Positions 32,295 to 41,705 are shown, counted from the first letter of the stretch. The stretch: DNA of 64,000 nucleotides from Sediminivirga luteola (GCF_014639315.1 NZ_BMFY01000015.1:49007-113006), one strand, 5' to 3'. Program-made: numbers and translations. Notes: generated from the letters alone by a model not told the origin.

Positions 32295-32586
32295 AGCCGT
32301 GGTCCATCGAGGTCCCGGGCTGGCCGGTGCGGCCCTGACCGGCAAGCGCCGTCCTGAGCGATACGAGGCGAGAGCTGTGAAGACCCCGCCCCGCGGAAGC
32401 CCGCTGGCGACCATTCGTCAAAGCCCGTCGGCGCGCGTCGTCCAGGGAGCCCGAAGCAGGAAGGGACGTCAGACCAGGAGATCTCAGGTACTGCGGATCA
32501 CCGCACCGGAGGCCGAGGTCCCGGACCCGGCCGCATGAAAAGGCGCGGGGTGCCCGGGGGATTTCAGCCGGAGGGAACCCGGCCGC

Positions 32587-33612
32587 TCAGCCGAGCAGGA
32601 TCTGCGCTTCCTCCCAGCGCTCCAGCGGGACCTTCTTCAGGCCCTCGGTGGCGGCGGAGAGCTCGACCAGTTCGATGCGGGTCCCGCGGAGGGAGACCAT
32701 CTTGCCGTATTCGCCGGTGAGCGCGGCATCGGCGGCGGCCATGCCCAGCCGGGTGGAGAGCACCCGGTCGTAGGCGGTGGGGGAGCCGCCGCGCTGCAGG
32801 TGGCCCAGCGTGGTGGCGCGGGTCTCGATGCCGGTGCGCTCCTCGATCACCGGTGCGAGCATCTCGCCGATGCCGCCCAGGCGGGCCCGCCCGTGCTTGT
32901 CCAGGCCGCGGTCGGCCACGGGGGTGTCGTCCTCGCCGGCGACGGTGAAGCCCTCGGCCACCACGACGATGGGCGCGCGGCCGCGGTCCGCAGCGGAGGT
33001 GACCCAGGCGCAGATCTGCTCGTAGCTCTGCGGGAACTCGGGGATGAGGATGGCGTGCGCACCGCCGGCCATGCCGGAGTGCAGCGCGATCCAGCCGACG
33101 TGCCGCCCCATCACCTCCACCACCATGCAGCGGTGGTGTGACTCCGCGGTGGTGCGCAGCCGGTCGATCGCCTCGGTGGCGATGGCGGCGGCGGTGTCGA
33201 AGCCGAACGTGTAGTCGGTGCCGTCCAGGTCGTTGTCGATCGTCTTGGGCACGCCGACGATGTTGATGCCCTCGCCCGCCAGGCGGGCGGCGCCGGCCAG
33301 GGTCCCCTCGCCGCCGATGGCGACCAGGGCGTCGATGCCGCGGCGTTCCATCACCTCGCGCATCCGGGCGGGCCCGCCGCCGGAATAGGGATGGGTCCGC
33401 GAGGTGCCCAGGATCGTGCCACCCCGCCCGGAGAGGCCCCGGACATCGGTGACGTGCAGCGGATGGACATCGTCTTCAAGGAGGCCGCGCCAGCCGTCGC
33501 GGACCCCGGTGAACGACGCGCCATAGGCACGGATGCCCTTGCGCACGACGCCGCGGATCACGGCGTTCAGGCCGGGGCAGTCACCGCCGGAGGTGAGGAT
33601 TCCGATGTTCAC
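32587..33612 (-). CDS. pfkA: 6-phosphofructokinase
   Basis: This 341-residue PfkA-family enzyme phosphorylates fructose 6-phosphate in glycolysis. Motifs are GILTSGGDCPGLNAVIRG at the N-terminus, VAIGGEGTLAGA (phosphoryl-donor site, Gly type), PKTIDNDLDGTDYTFGF (catalytic Asp), and MGRHVGWIALHSG. GGEGT is typical of ATP users, whereas Lys in PKTIDND occurs in pyrophosphate users and in group III actinobacterial enzymes. This mix matches group III PFKs, so the phosphate donor is uncertain (ATP more likely). The gene is monocistronic, with an ATG start preceded by AGGAGCG. Confidence 0.93.
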   Translation of the reverse strand: MNIGILTSGGDCPGLNAVIRGVVRKGIRAYGASFTGVRDGWRGLLEDDVHPLHVTDVRGLSGRGGTILGTSRTHPYSGGGPARMREVMERRGIDALVAIGGEGTLAGAARLAGEGINIVGVPKTIDNDLDGTDYTFGFDTAAAIATEAIDRLRTTAESHHRCMVVEVMGRHVGWIALHSGMAGGAHAILIPEFPQSYEQICAWVTSAADRGRAPIVVVAEGFTVAGEDDTPVADRGLDKHGRARLGGIGEMLAPVIEERTGIETRATTLGHLQRGGSPTAYDRVLSTRLGMAAADAALTGEYGKMVSLRGTRIELVELSAATEGLKKVPLERWEEAQILLG

Positions 33613-33701
33613 GCTTCGCTCCTGTCGGTTCGCACGTCTTCAATGGGGTGGGTAAGTCCGTTCCTCACCCGGCCGGGCGGGCGCAGGCGACGCCGCCCGC
33701 C

Positions 33702-34457
33702 TCAGCGGGGCTGTACGGAGATGGTGTGCCCGGCCATGAGGGAGAACCCCTTCAAGACTAGTCTGCCCTGCTCGCCCGGCTGCGTCTCGTCTTCGGTGGA
33801 CCGGCGGCTGATGTCGTTGCCGGCCATGAGATTCACCGACTGGTCGTCCACCCGCACCGAATCGGTGATCTTGAACTCATTCCCGGCCATCATATTGACC
33901 GTCTTGTCCACGATCTCCACGCCGGGCGGCACGATGATCTCGTTGCCGGCCCACATCGCGAAGCAGAGCACCTCGAACTCGACGCCCGGGCCCAGGACGG
34001 AGCGCAGATCAAGCGTGTCCCCGCCCATCAGCGCGAGCGAGTTCACCGCGGGCGTGCCCGGTGCGACGACGACCTCGGAGCCGCTGAGCACGGCCACCCG
34101 GAGCCGCGCGTCCCCGTCCTGCCGGACCGGCGGCTGCACTGGAGGACGCGGCACCAGGGCCTGGCCGTCCTTGCCGGCGGCCCGGCCGCCCCTGCGTCCT
34201 GGTGCAATGCCGGAGAGGCGCTCGAGTTCGGGCACCAGGGCCGCGCCCTCGGGCAGATCGTCGATCAGCGCGGGCAGCTCGGCCACGTACCGGGCGGCCA
34301 GCGCGGCGCTCTGGCGCTCATCAAGCTCTTCCGGGGTGAGCCGTCCCGCTGCATGGGCGTCGGAGAGCACCGTGAGCACCTTCTCACGTTCGGTGTCCCC
34401 GGCGCGCAGCCCCCGCGGCCGGGGGGCCGGGGGCTGGTCGGCGTCGTCTTCGCGCAT
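33702..34457 (-). CDS. DUF1707 domain protein
   Basis: This 251-residue protein has the N-terminal DUF1707 (SHOCT-like) domain, LRAGDTEREKVLTVLSDAHA then GRLTPEELDERQSAALAAR (residues 20-65). A linker follows, then a C-terminal beta-rich region resembling LiaF/DUF2154-type domains, with repeats of the form VNMMAGNEF, VNLMAGNDI and FSLMAGHTI. No membrane helix is visible. DUF1707 proteins are common in actinobacteria and of unknown role, sometimes linked to envelope stress. The ATG at 34457 follows a TAGACT -10 element by eight bases, so the mRNA may be leaderless. Confidence 0.75.
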   Translation of the reverse strand: MREDDADQPPAPRPRGLRAGDTEREKVLTVLSDAHAAGRLTPEELDERQSAALAARYVAELPALIDDLPEGAALVPELERLSGIAPGRRGGRAAGKDGQALVPRPPVQPPVRQDGDARLRVAVLSGSEVVVAPGTPAVNSLALMGGDTLDLRSVLGPGVEFEVLCFAMWAGNEIIVPPGVEIVDKTVNMMAGNEFKITDSVRVDDQSVNLMAGNDISRRSTEDETQPGEQGRLVLKGFSLMAGHTISVQPR

Positions 34458-34512
34458 GCCCACGAGTCTAACCGTTCGGACTTCGCCGGCAGGCCGGTCC
34501 CGGACAACGCGA

Positions 34513-34546
34513 AGGGCCGCCCGGAGCGTTCCCTCCGGGCGGCCCT
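34513..34546 (-). terminator. Terminator hairpin after katA
   Basis: AGGGCCGCCCGGAG pairs with CTCCGGGCGGCCCT around a six-base loop. It stands 32 bases beyond the catalase stop and in front of the DUF1707 gene, so it ends the furA-katA transcript. Confidence 0.75.
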
Positions 34547-34577
34547 CGGTGCGGGCCACCGTGAAGACCCCGGCGGC

Positions 34578-36044
34578 TTAGGCGGCCTGCGCCTGCGCCC
34601 CGCGGACGACGTTCTCCACGCGGGCGCCGAGATCGGCGTCCACGTTCTTCCAGTACTCGAACGCCTTCACCAGGATCGGTTCCGTGACGCCGCCGAGCAG
34701 GTGGCCGGCGATGTTGCCCACCAGCCGGTCGCGTGCGGCGTCGTCCAGGACCTCCCGGACGAGGGTGCCGGCCTGGCCGAAATCGTCATCGGCGGCGCGC
34801 AGGGTGTACGCCTGCCGGACGAACTCGCTGTCGGTGGTCCAGGCATCCGTCTCGGTGACCCGGGAGGCATCGGCGTGCGGGCCGCCGTAGCTGTTGGGCG
34901 CGTAGACCGGGCGGTCCTTGGGGTAGTTCTGGTACCGCATGGGACCGGCCTGGCTGTAGGAGTGCACGTCCACCTTCGGGGCGTTGACCGGAAGCTGCGC
35001 GTAGTTCGGCCCGATCCGGTACCGGTGGGTGTCCGCGTAGGCGAAGACGCGGCCCAGGAGCATCTTGTCCGGGGACAGCCCGATGCCCGGCACCAGCGTG
35101 GACGGGGAGAACGCGGCCTGCTCGATCTCGGCGAAGAAGTCTTGCGGGTTCCGGTTCAGCTCCAGGGTGCCGACCTCGATCAGGGGGTAGTCCCGCTGCG
35201 ACCAGACCTTGGTCAGGTCGAAGGGGTTGAAGCGGTACTCACGCGCCTCGTCGTACGGCATGATCTGCACCTTCAGGGTCCACCGGGGGAAGTTCCCGCC
35301 CTCGATGGCCTCCCAGAGGTCCTTGCGGTGGTAGTCCGCGTCGATGCCGGCCATCGCATCGGCGTCCTCCTGGGTGAAGAAGTCGATGCCCTGCTCCGTC
35401 TTGAAGTGGTACTTCACCCAGAAACGCTCGCCGGCGGCGTTGATCCACTGGTACGTGTGGGAGCCGAAGCCGTCCATGTGCCGGTAGGTCTTCGGGATGC
35501 CCCGGTCGCCCATCAGCCAGGTCACCTGGTGCGCCGACGCCGGCACCTGGGTCCAGAAGTCCCATTGGATGTTGTGGTCACGCAGGCCGTTGTCGCTGCG
35601 TCGCTTCTGCGAGTGGATGAAGTCCGGGAACTGGATGGGGTCCCGGATGAAGAACACCGGGGTGTTGTTGCCCACCAGGTCGTAGTTGCCCTCTTCGGTG
35701 TAGAACTTACACGCGAAACCGCGGGGATCGCGCCAGGTGTCTGGGGAGCCCTGCTCGCCCGCCACGGTGGAGAACCGCAGCAGCGTCTCGGTGGTGGCGC
35801 CGGGCTGGAACACCGCGGCCCGGGTGTACTTGCTCACGTCCTGAGTGACCGTGAAGGTGCCGAACGCTCCGGAGCCCTTGGCGTGCACCACCCGCTCGGG
35901 CACGCGCTCGCGGTTGAAATGGGCGAGCTTCTCGATCAGGTAGTGGTCCTGCAGCAGGATCGGGCCATTGGGACCGACGGTCAGCGAATGCTGGTCGCTG
36001 CCGGCCGGGGCGCCGAAGTCGTTCGTCGTGTATGGCTGTGCCAT
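34578..36044 (-). CDS. katA: Catalase (monofunctional haem type)
   Basis: This 488-residue small-subunit catalase decomposes hydrogen peroxide. The distal haem site has the catalytic His in [12 protein letters not shown] and Asn in [14 protein letters not shown]; the haem-ligand Tyr lies in [15 protein letters not shown]. Residues [21 protein letters not shown] and the NADPH-region sequences are typical of clade 3 catalases. It starts 58 bases after the furA gene, whose product probably represses both. Start: ATG with GAAGGAGTCACC before it. Confidence 0.96.
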   Translation of the reverse strand: MAQPYTTNDFGAPAGSDQHSLTVGPNGPILLQDHYLIEKLAHFNRERVPERVVHAKGSGAFGTFTVTQDVSKYTRAAVFQPGATTETLLRFSTVAGEQGSPDTWRDPRGFACKFYTEEGNYDLVGNNTPVFFIRDPIQFPDFIHSQKRRSDNGLRDHNIQWDFWTQVPASAHQVTWLMGDRGIPKTYRHMDGFGSHTYQWINAAGERFWVKYHFKTEQGIDFFTQEDADAMAGIDADYHRKDLWEAIEGGNFPRWTLKVQIMPYDEAREYRFNPFDLTKVWSQRDYPLIEVGTLELNRNPQDFFAEIEQAAFSPSTLVPGIGLSPDKMLLGRVFAYADTHRYRIGPNYAQLPVNAPKVDVHSYSQAGPMRYQNYPKDRPVYAPNSYGGPHADASRVTETDAWTTDSEFVRQAYTLRAADDDFGQAGTLVREVLDDAARDRLVGNIAGHLLGGVTEPILVKAFEYWKNVDADLGARVENVVRGAQAQAA

Positions 36045-36101
36045 GGTGACTCCTTCGTGCTTGCTGTGCGGATGTGGTGCCGCCGGCGCGCGGGACGGGC
36101 C

Positions 36102-36563
36102 TTAAGCGACCTGCCCCGCCTGCCGGCATTCCGGGCACACGCCCTGGAAGACGACGATCGCCTCCTCGATCAGGAAGCCGTGCAGAGCTTCCGCGGGGGC
36201 ACCGAGGGAGACGTCGAGGCAGTGCGCGGGGCCCTCGACGTGCGCAACGTCGATGACCTTGCGACACGAGGTGCAGCTGAGGTGATGGTGGCCGTCGTGA
36301 CGGTGCAGCTCGAAGCACGCCGCGGGCTCTCCGGGGATGTCGAGCCGGCGGACCAGCCCGGCTTCCTGGAGGGCGTGCAGCACGTCGTACACCGTCTGCG
36401 TCGACACCGTGCCCAGGCGGGACCGGACGGCGGCGGCGATCGCCTCGGCGCCGGGGTGGTCCGGCAGGCCCGCGAGGGCCTCCAGCACCGCGATGCGCGG
36501 GGCGGTCACCCGGAGTCCGGCTTGCCGCAGTGCGGCGACGGGTTCGGTCACCATCGTGCTCAT
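36102..36563 (-). CDS. furA: Fur-family peroxide/iron regulator (FurA-type)
   Basis: This 153-residue repressor has the Fur winged helix (LRVTAPRIAVLEALAGLPDHPGAEAI; VSTQTVYDVLHALQEAGLVRR) and metal sites: HRHDGHHHLSCTSC (histidines and the first Cys pair) and CPECRQ (second Cys pair for structural zinc). Position directly before katA is that of actinobacterial FurA or CatR, which senses peroxide by metal-catalysed oxidation. An inverted repeat lies in front of it. The start ATG at 36563 has only a weak ribosome-binding site. Confidence 0.92.
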   Translation of the reverse strand: MSTMVTEPVAALRQAGLRVTAPRIAVLEALAGLPDHPGAEAIAAAVRSRLGTVSTQTVYDVLHALQEAGLVRRLDIPGEPAACFELHRHDGHHHLSCTSCRKVIDVAHVEGPAHCLDVSLGAPAEALHGFLIEEAIVVFQGVCPECRQAGQVA

Positions 36564-36585
36564 GACCCCATCATCGCAAGTTTTC

Positions 36586-36598
36586 TGGAATCATTCAA
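36586..36598. promoter_or_regulatory. FurA-type operator
   Basis: TGGAATCATTCAA is a 6-1-6 inverted repeat with one mismatch, extended by AACTT on one side and AAGTT on the other. It stands 23 bases before the furA start, in unusually AT-rich DNA. It resembles the A/T-rich FurA and PerR boxes and suggests autoregulation of furA-katA. Confidence 0.6.
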
Positions 36599-36720
36599 GT
36601 TCTGTAACGCACCCAGGTTGCGGGACGTGCGACCGGTCGCGAGATGCGCGTTCCCGGGATATGTGACGTCCGTTACACGATCGTGATGCAGGGTGCCTTG
36701 CCGCCGCGTAGGCTCCTGCC

Positions 36721-38166
36721 ATGTCCATCGACGCACCCTCGCATCCAGTTCCCGACCCGGACCCCGACCGCGGCGCCGCAGCGGATCCCAGCCGGGAGGT
36801 CGACGCTGGCCTGGGCGCCGACCTTCCCCACGGTCCGCCTCAAAACCCACCGGCTCCCGACGACGCGTACCTGCGTGAGATCGCCCGCGCCACCGAGACG
36901 CGCGCCATGGCCGCGACGCCGCTGGAATCGCCGTTCCGGGGCGCTCCCGCCGCGCACCTGGACGCCGTCGCGGCTGAAGTGGAGGGTCTCCGGGACGAGC
37001 TCGCCGCGCTGTCGCAGCAGATTCACGCTTATGCCGAGACGGCGTTCGAGGAGCGCCGCTCCGCCGCCGCGATCGTCGCACTGCTGCGCGCGCACGGCGT
37101 CGATGCCGAACTGGGCGCCGGCGGCGTGGACACCGCGATCCGCGCGGAGACCGGGGGAGAGCAGGGCGGCAGGACGATCGGGATCCTCGGCGAGTACGAC
37201 GCCCTGCCAGGGATCGGCCACGCCTGCGGCCACAACGTGATCGCCGCCGGCGGCGTCGGCGCGTTCCTCGCGCTCGTGGAACTCGGCCGCGGCGGGCTCG
37301 ACCTGCCCGGCCGCGTGGTCTTCTACGGCACCCCCGCCGAGGAGGGGCACACCGGCAAGGAGGTGATGGCCCGGGCCGGTGCCTTCGCGGAGCTGGACGC
37401 CGCCATCATGCTGCACGGTTACGGCTACGACTGCGCCGATCAGGTGTGGCTGGGCCGCAGGCTGCTCGACGTCACGTTCACTGGGGTGCCGGCGCACGCC
37501 TCGGCGCAGCCGTTCATGGGCCGCAACGCCCTCGACGCCGCCAGCCTGATGTACCAGGGCATCGGGCTGCTGCGGCAGCAGATGCCGCCCGTCGACCGGA
37601 TCCACGCCGTCATCGCCGAAGGCGGGACCAGGCCCTCCATCATCACCGAGCGCTCCCGGCTCGAGCTCTATCTGCGCTCGGCGCACCCCCGGACGTTGCG
37701 CGACCTCTCCGCGCGCGTCGCCGAGATCGCCCGCGGCGCCGCCCTCATGACCGGCACGCAGGTGCGGCTGGAATGGGACCGGCATCCGGCCAGCCTGCCC
37801 GTGCGGACGAATCAGCCGCTCGCCGCCCGCTGGTCCGGTCATCAGCGCCGCCGCGGCCGGACGCCTCTGCCAGGCGGCGTGCTGGATCCGTCGATCGCGG
37901 CCTCGACGGATTTCGGCAATATCAGCTACCGCATCCCCGGGATTCACCCGCTGCTGAAGATCGCCGGCCCCGATGTCGCACTGCACACGCGCGAGTTCGC
38001 CGAGGCAGCCGCCTCCCCGGCGGCCGTGCAGGGCGTCCTCGACGGTGCCTATGGGCTGGCCGGCACCGCATTGGACTACCTTAGCGACGACGCTCTCGCC
38101 GAAGCCGTGCACGACGAGTTCGCCGCCGCGGGAGGCGCCGTCGACGTCGCCGGCTACTTCGGCTGA
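36721..38166 (+). CDS. M20-family amidohydrolase (AbgB-like)
   Basis: This 481-residue metallo-amidohydrolase of the M20D type shows GEYDALPGIGHACGHN (metal ligands), FYGTPAEEGHTGKEVM (catalytic Glu pair), and a dimerisation lid region with FTGVPAHASAQPFMGRNALDAA. The first 50 residues are Pro/Asp-rich and not part of the fold. The AbgT transporter gene follows 79 bases later. E. coli AbgAB with AbgT takes up and hydrolyses p-aminobenzoyl-glutamate, a folate breakdown product; here a single hydrolase gene replaces AbgA and AbgB. Other N-acyl amino acids are possible substrates. Confidence 0.82.
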   Translation: MSIDAPSHPVPDPDPDRGAAADPSREVDAGLGADLPHGPPQNPPAPDDAYLREIARATETRAMAATPLESPFRGAPAAHLDAVAAEVEGLRDELAALSQQIHAYAETAFEERRSAAAIVALLRAHGVDAELGAGGVDTAIRAETGGEQGGRTIGILGEYDALPGIGHACGHNVIAAGGVGAFLALVELGRGGLDLPGRVVFYGTPAEEGHTGKEVMARAGAFAELDAAIMLHGYGYDCADQVWLGRRLLDVTFTGVPAHASAQPFMGRNALDAASLMYQGIGLLRQQMPPVDRIHAVIAEGGTRPSIITERSRLELYLRSAHPRTLRDLSARVAEIARGAALMTGTQVRLEWDRHPASLPVRTNQPLAARWSGHQRRRGRTPLPGGVLDPSIAASTDFGNISYRIPGIHPLLKIAGPDVALHTREFAEAAASPAAVQGVLDGAYGLAGTALDYLSDDALAEAVHDEFAAAGGAVDVAGYFG

Positions 38167-38245
38167 CACCCGCGCTCGCATACCCCGGGCACGCGTCCCC
38201 TTCGACCCCCGAGAACGCGCCCCTTCGACCCCGCAGGAGGAACAC

Positions 38246-39853
38246 ATGTCCACCAGCACCCCCGCCGGTTCCCGCCAGCCCGGATCGGGTGGCGACCCGG
38301 CAGGCCGGCCGGGCATCGGCGCCCGCATGCTCGACGCCGTCGAACGCGTCGGGAACAAGCTCCCGGAGCCGTTCACGCTCTTCCTGGGCCTCTTCCTGAT
38401 CACCGGTCTGCTGTCCACCGGGCTGGCGCTCGGCGGCGTCCAGGTCGCCATCCCCGGCGGCGAGGGCGAGATCGTGGAGATCAAGGGACTGTTCACCGGC
38501 GAAGGGCTGGCCTGGCTGACCACCAGCATGGGGGACAACTACCTGGGCTTCCCGCCGCTGGCCACCGTGCTCCCGATCCTGCTGGCGGTGGGCGTGGCGG
38601 AGAAGACCGGAATGCTCGCCGCGCTCGTGCGATCGGCCTTCGGGCGGGCGCCGCGCTGGCTGCTTCCCTATGTCGTCGCGTTCGTGGGCGTCATCGGTTC
38701 CGTGATGGCCGACTCCGCCTTCGTCCTGATCCCGCCGCTGGCCGCGCTGGTGTTCAAGGCGGCTGGGCGGCATCCCGTCGCGGGCCTGCTCGGCGGCTTC
38801 GGCGCGGCCGGCGCCGGGTACTCCACCTCGGTCGTCCCGACCTCCCTCGACGCGCTCTTCGCCGGCATCACCACTGCGGTCATGGAGACCCTGCCCGGAT
38901 ACGAGTACTCCGCCGTGAACCCCGTCTCGAACTACTTCTTCAACGTCGTGGCGGCCCTGGTGCTGACCGTCATCGCGGGATTCATCATCGACCGTGTCCT
39001 CGAGCCGCAGCTGCTGCGCGCCGGGACGCCCCGTGACCAGACGACCGCCGAGGGCGAGCAGGTGCATCAAGAGCTCAGCCCGACGCTGGAGCCGGGGGAG
39101 AAACGGGGACTGTGGCTTTCCCTGGGCGCCGCGGCGGCGCTGGCCGCGGTGTTCGTCGCCGCGGTGCTCGTCCCGGGATCGCCGTGGCGCAACGAGGACG
39201 GCGGGTTCCTGCCCAGTTCACCGCTGCTGTCCTCCATCGTCTTCCTGGTCTTCGCCTTCTTCATGACGATGGGGGTCGTCTACGGCCTGGCGGTGGGGAC
39301 CATCCGTTCCATGAACGACGTGGTGCGGATGATGGGCGAGGCCATCACGGACATGCTCAGCTTCCTGGTCCTGGCGTTCATCCTGGGGCAGTTCATCGCG
39401 CTGTTCAACTGGTCCGGGATCGGTTCCTGGATCGCGGTGAACGGCGCGGCCGGCCTGGAGTCGATGGAGCTGACCGGCTTCGGCGTCGTGCTGGGATTCA
39501 TCGTCCTGGCCAGCGTGCTCAATCTGTTCATCATCTCGGGCTCCTCGCTGTGGACCATCATGGCGGCGGTGTTCGTGCCGCTGTTCGCGCTGCTCGGCTA
39601 TGAACCCGCCTTCATCCAGGCCGCGTTCCGCGTCGGCGACTCGGCGACCCAGGTCATCACCCCGCTGAACCCCTACATGATCGTCATCCTGGGACTGCTG
39701 CGCCGCTACGAGCCGCAGGCCGGCGTGGGGACGGTCGCCGCCCGTATGCTGCCGTTCGTGATCCCGTTCTGGCTGGCCTGGGCGGGTCTGCTGGCGCTGT
39801 GGTTCTTCCTGGATCTGCCGCTGGGACCGGGCAACGGGATCTTCTTGGAGTGA
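38246..39853 (+). CDS. abgT: AbgT-family transporter
   Basis: This 535-residue inner-membrane protein with about 11-13 helices belongs to the AbgT family (p-aminobenzoyl-glutamate uptake in E. coli; sulfonamide export in some members). It has the family marks VGNKLPEPFTLFLGLFL, GSVMADSAFVLIPPLAALVF, the re-entrant region GAAGAGYSTSVVPTSLDAL and SGSSLWTIMAAVFVPLFALLG with VGDSATQVITPLNPYM. AGGAGG lies six bases before the ATG; longer in-frame starts upstream are inside the hydrolase. Pairing with an M20 enzyme supports import of an acylated amino acid. Confidence 0.9.
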   Translation: MSTSTPAGSRQPGSGGDPAGRPGIGARMLDAVERVGNKLPEPFTLFLGLFLITGLLSTGLALGGVQVAIPGGEGEIVEIKGLFTGEGLAWLTTSMGDNYLGFPPLATVLPILLAVGVAEKTGMLAALVRSAFGRAPRWLLPYVVAFVGVIGSVMADSAFVLIPPLAALVFKAAGRHPVAGLLGGFGAAGAGYSTSVVPTSLDALFAGITTAVMETLPGYEYSAVNPVSNYFFNVVAALVLTVIAGFIIDRVLEPQLLRAGTPRDQTTAEGEQVHQELSPTLEPGEKRGLWLSLGAAAALAAVFVAAVLVPGSPWRNEDGGFLPSSPLLSSIVFLVFAFFMTMGVVYGLAVGTIRSMNDVVRMMGEAITDMLSFLVLAFILGQFIALFNWSGIGSWIAVNGAAGLESMELTGFGVVLGFIVLASVLNLFIISGSSLWTIMAAVFVPLFALLGYEPAFIQAAFRVGDSATQVITPLNPYMIVILGLLRRYEPQAGVGTVAARMLPFVIPFWLAWAGLLALWFFLDLPLGPGNGIFLE

Positions 39854-39938
39854 GGCGGGTGGTGCGCCGCTCAGCGACGCGGCTCCCACCGGAACAGCCG
39901 CACGGGCCGGCCTTTTCGGGGAAGCGCTGGCGGGTGGC

Positions 39939-40397
39939 TCAGGCGACAGGACCGGTGAACTTCTCGCCCGGCCCCTTGCCGGGAGCATCCGGGTGGGAGG
40001 ACGCCTCGCGGAACGCCAGCTGCAGGCTCCGCAGGCCATCGCGCAGCGGACGGGCGTGATGGTCGCCGACTTCCGTGGCGGCCGCCGTCACGAGCCCGGC
40101 GAGCGCGTGGATGAGCTTGCGCGCCTCGTCCAGGTCGATGTGGGCGGCGGCCTGTTCCGGGGTGTCCTCCTCGGCCAGGCCGCATTTGACCGCCGCGGCG
40201 CTCATCAGGTGCACGGCGGCGGCGCCGATGATCTCCACGGCGGGCACCTCGCTGATATCCCGTGCCGCCTGGGCGGTAAAGCCGTCGCCGGCCTGGGCCG
40301 GGTGCTCTGCGGGCGAGCCCGCCGGGGAATTCGCCGCCGCAGCGGCGGGCTGTGCGGGGCTGGCGGCGTCGTGGTGATTGGCGTTGTCGTCGGTCAT
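39939..40397 (-). CDS. DUF1844 protein
   Basis: This 152-residue soluble protein has an Ala/Pro-rich N-terminal 40 residues. The DUF1844 core begins at ISEVPAVEIIGAAAVHLMSAAAVKCG and includes IDLDEARKLIHALAGLVTAAATEVG. Function is unknown. In many actinobacteria this gene stands next to infC and is read divergently, as here. The 296-base space to infC holds its promoter and the infC leader. Confidence 0.85.
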   Translation of the reverse strand: MTDDNANHHDAASPAQPAAAAANSPAGSPAEHPAQAGDGFTAQAARDISEVPAVEIIGAAAVHLMSAAAVKCGLAEEDTPEQAAAHIDLDEARKLIHALAGLVTAAATEVGDHHARPLRDGLRSLQLAFREASSHPDAPGKGPGEKFTGPVA

Positions 40398-40597
40398 GGC
40401 TTAAGCTTGGCACAGAACCGGCAGTGGGCCGATTTGACGTTTCGCCGAATCGCCCGCCAGCCGTGCGCAAGAGGACTCTGTGAGGAATCCCACCTTGGTC
40501 GCTTATGGCGATCGGGTCGAAGCGCAGCACGAGACCAGCGGTCGTGCCCCGGCGTATCCATCGTACGGGACCCCGCTGTTTTAGGCTGCGTCCTCAT

Positions 40598-40636
40598 GGG
40601 GCCTTCTTGCACCGCGGTGCGAGTGGCCCCTTTTTT
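40598..40636 (+). terminator. Intrinsic terminator/attenuator in the infC leader
   Basis: GGGGCC (40598-40603) pairs with GGCCCC (40625-40630) around an inner hairpin (TTGCACC/GGTGCGA), and TTTTTT follows at 40631-40636. It lies 58 bases before infC and after the divergent gene's start, so it can only act on the leader of the infC operon. It probably controls infC-rpmI-rplT expression by premature termination. The rest of 40398-40597 shows no gene. Confidence 0.8.
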
Positions 40637-40693
40637 CGTGTGCCGATCGCATTGCGGGAAACGCCGATGACGTCATTGTGAAGGAGAGAGCAC

Positions 40694-41260
40694 ATCAGCG
40701 AGCCGCGCATTAACGGCCAGATCCGCGTCCCCGAGGTGCGCCTGGTCGGGCCCAACGGGGAGCAGGTCGGAATCGTCGCGATGAAGAAGGCCCTCGATCT
40801 CGCCCAAGAGGCAGATCTGGACCTGGTCGAAGTCGCGCCGCAGGCCAAGCCCCCCGTGGCGAAGCTCATGGACTACGGCAAGTTCAAGTACGAGTCGGCG
40901 CAGAAGGCGCGAGAGGCCCGGAAGAACCAGACCAACACGGTCCTGAAGGAGATCCGCTTCCGGCTCAAGATCGACGACCACGATTACGAGACCAAGAAGG
41001 GTCACGTGACGCGGTTCCTCTCCGCCGGTGACAAGGTGAAGGTCATGATCATGTTCCGCGGGCGCGAGCAGTCTCGCCCCGAGGCCGGCATCCGCCTGCT
41101 GCAGAGGCTGGCGGAGGACGTCCAGGAGCTCGGCTCGATCGAGTCGTCGCCCCGGGTGGACGGCAGGAACATGGTGATGGTCATCGCCCCGCATCGCAGC
41201 AAGGCGGACGCGAAGGCGGATGCCCGCCGCGCGGCCAAGAAGAACGACGACCGCGGCTGA
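40694..41260 (+). CDS. infC: Translation initiation factor IF-3
   Basis: This 188-residue IF-3 starts with the non-standard codon ATC at 40694 and reads (M)[29 protein letters not shown] ends five bases before it. The first ATG or GTG in frame would cut off conserved residues ([12 protein letters not shown]). The N-domain ([21 protein letters not shown]), linker ([19 protein letters not shown]) and C-domain ([24 protein letters not shown] in part) are complete. Rare AUU/AUC starts are known for infC, where IF-3 rejects them and so represses its own synthesis. Confidence 0.93.
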   Translation: MSEPRINGQIRVPEVRLVGPNGEQVGIVAMKKALDLAQEADLDLVEVAPQAKPPVAKLMDYGKFKYESAQKAREARKNQTNTVLKEIRFRLKIDDHDYETKKGHVTRFLSAGDKVKVMIMFRGREQSRPEAGIRLLQRLAEDVQELGSIESSPRVDGRNMVMVIAPHRSKADAKADARRAAKKNDDRG

Positions 41261-41373
41261 AGACGCCCGCCTGTTACGACCAGAGTTCGACACCAGTCGA
41301 CGGACCGGGACTCGCGGTTCAGTGCGCCACGCGCCTGAGCCACCGGTCCCGAGTAAAGGAGACAAGGCTTACC

Positions 41374-41571
41374 ATGCCCAAGCAGAAGACCCACAGCGGT
41401 ATGAAGAAGCGTGCCCGCCTCACCGGCTCCGGCAAGGTGATGCGCGAGCAGGTGAACAACCGCCACCTGGCCGAGCACAAGTCCTCGCGGCGCAAGCGCC
41501 GCCTGCAGATGGACAAGGTCCTCGGCAAGGGCGACGGCGCCAAGGCGCTGAAGCTGCTCGGCAAGCGCTGA
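41374..41571 (+). CDS. rpmI: Ribosomal protein L35
   Basis: This 65-residue large-subunit protein is complete, from MPKQKTHSGMKKRARLTGSG to the C-terminal LLGKR. It is highly basic, with the family's conserved KxxHSG and SSRRKRRL segments. AAAGGAGACAAGG precedes the ATG. It is the second gene of the infC operon, 113 bases after infC and 134 before rplT. Confidence 0.97.
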   Translation: MPKQKTHSGMKKRARLTGSGKVMREQVNNRHLAEHKSSRRKRRLQMDKVLGKGDGAKALKLLGKR

Positions 41572-41705
41572 GCCAGCTCCCTCGTTCACCACGGCGCTTG
41601 AGCACAACAGCGCCGGCACGCATCGGCGGGTCACGGCGAGCGGCATGAGAGCCGCCGCCGGCCGCGCCCTTCAACCAGCACGCAAGAGTCAAAAGGAGTA
41701 CACAC

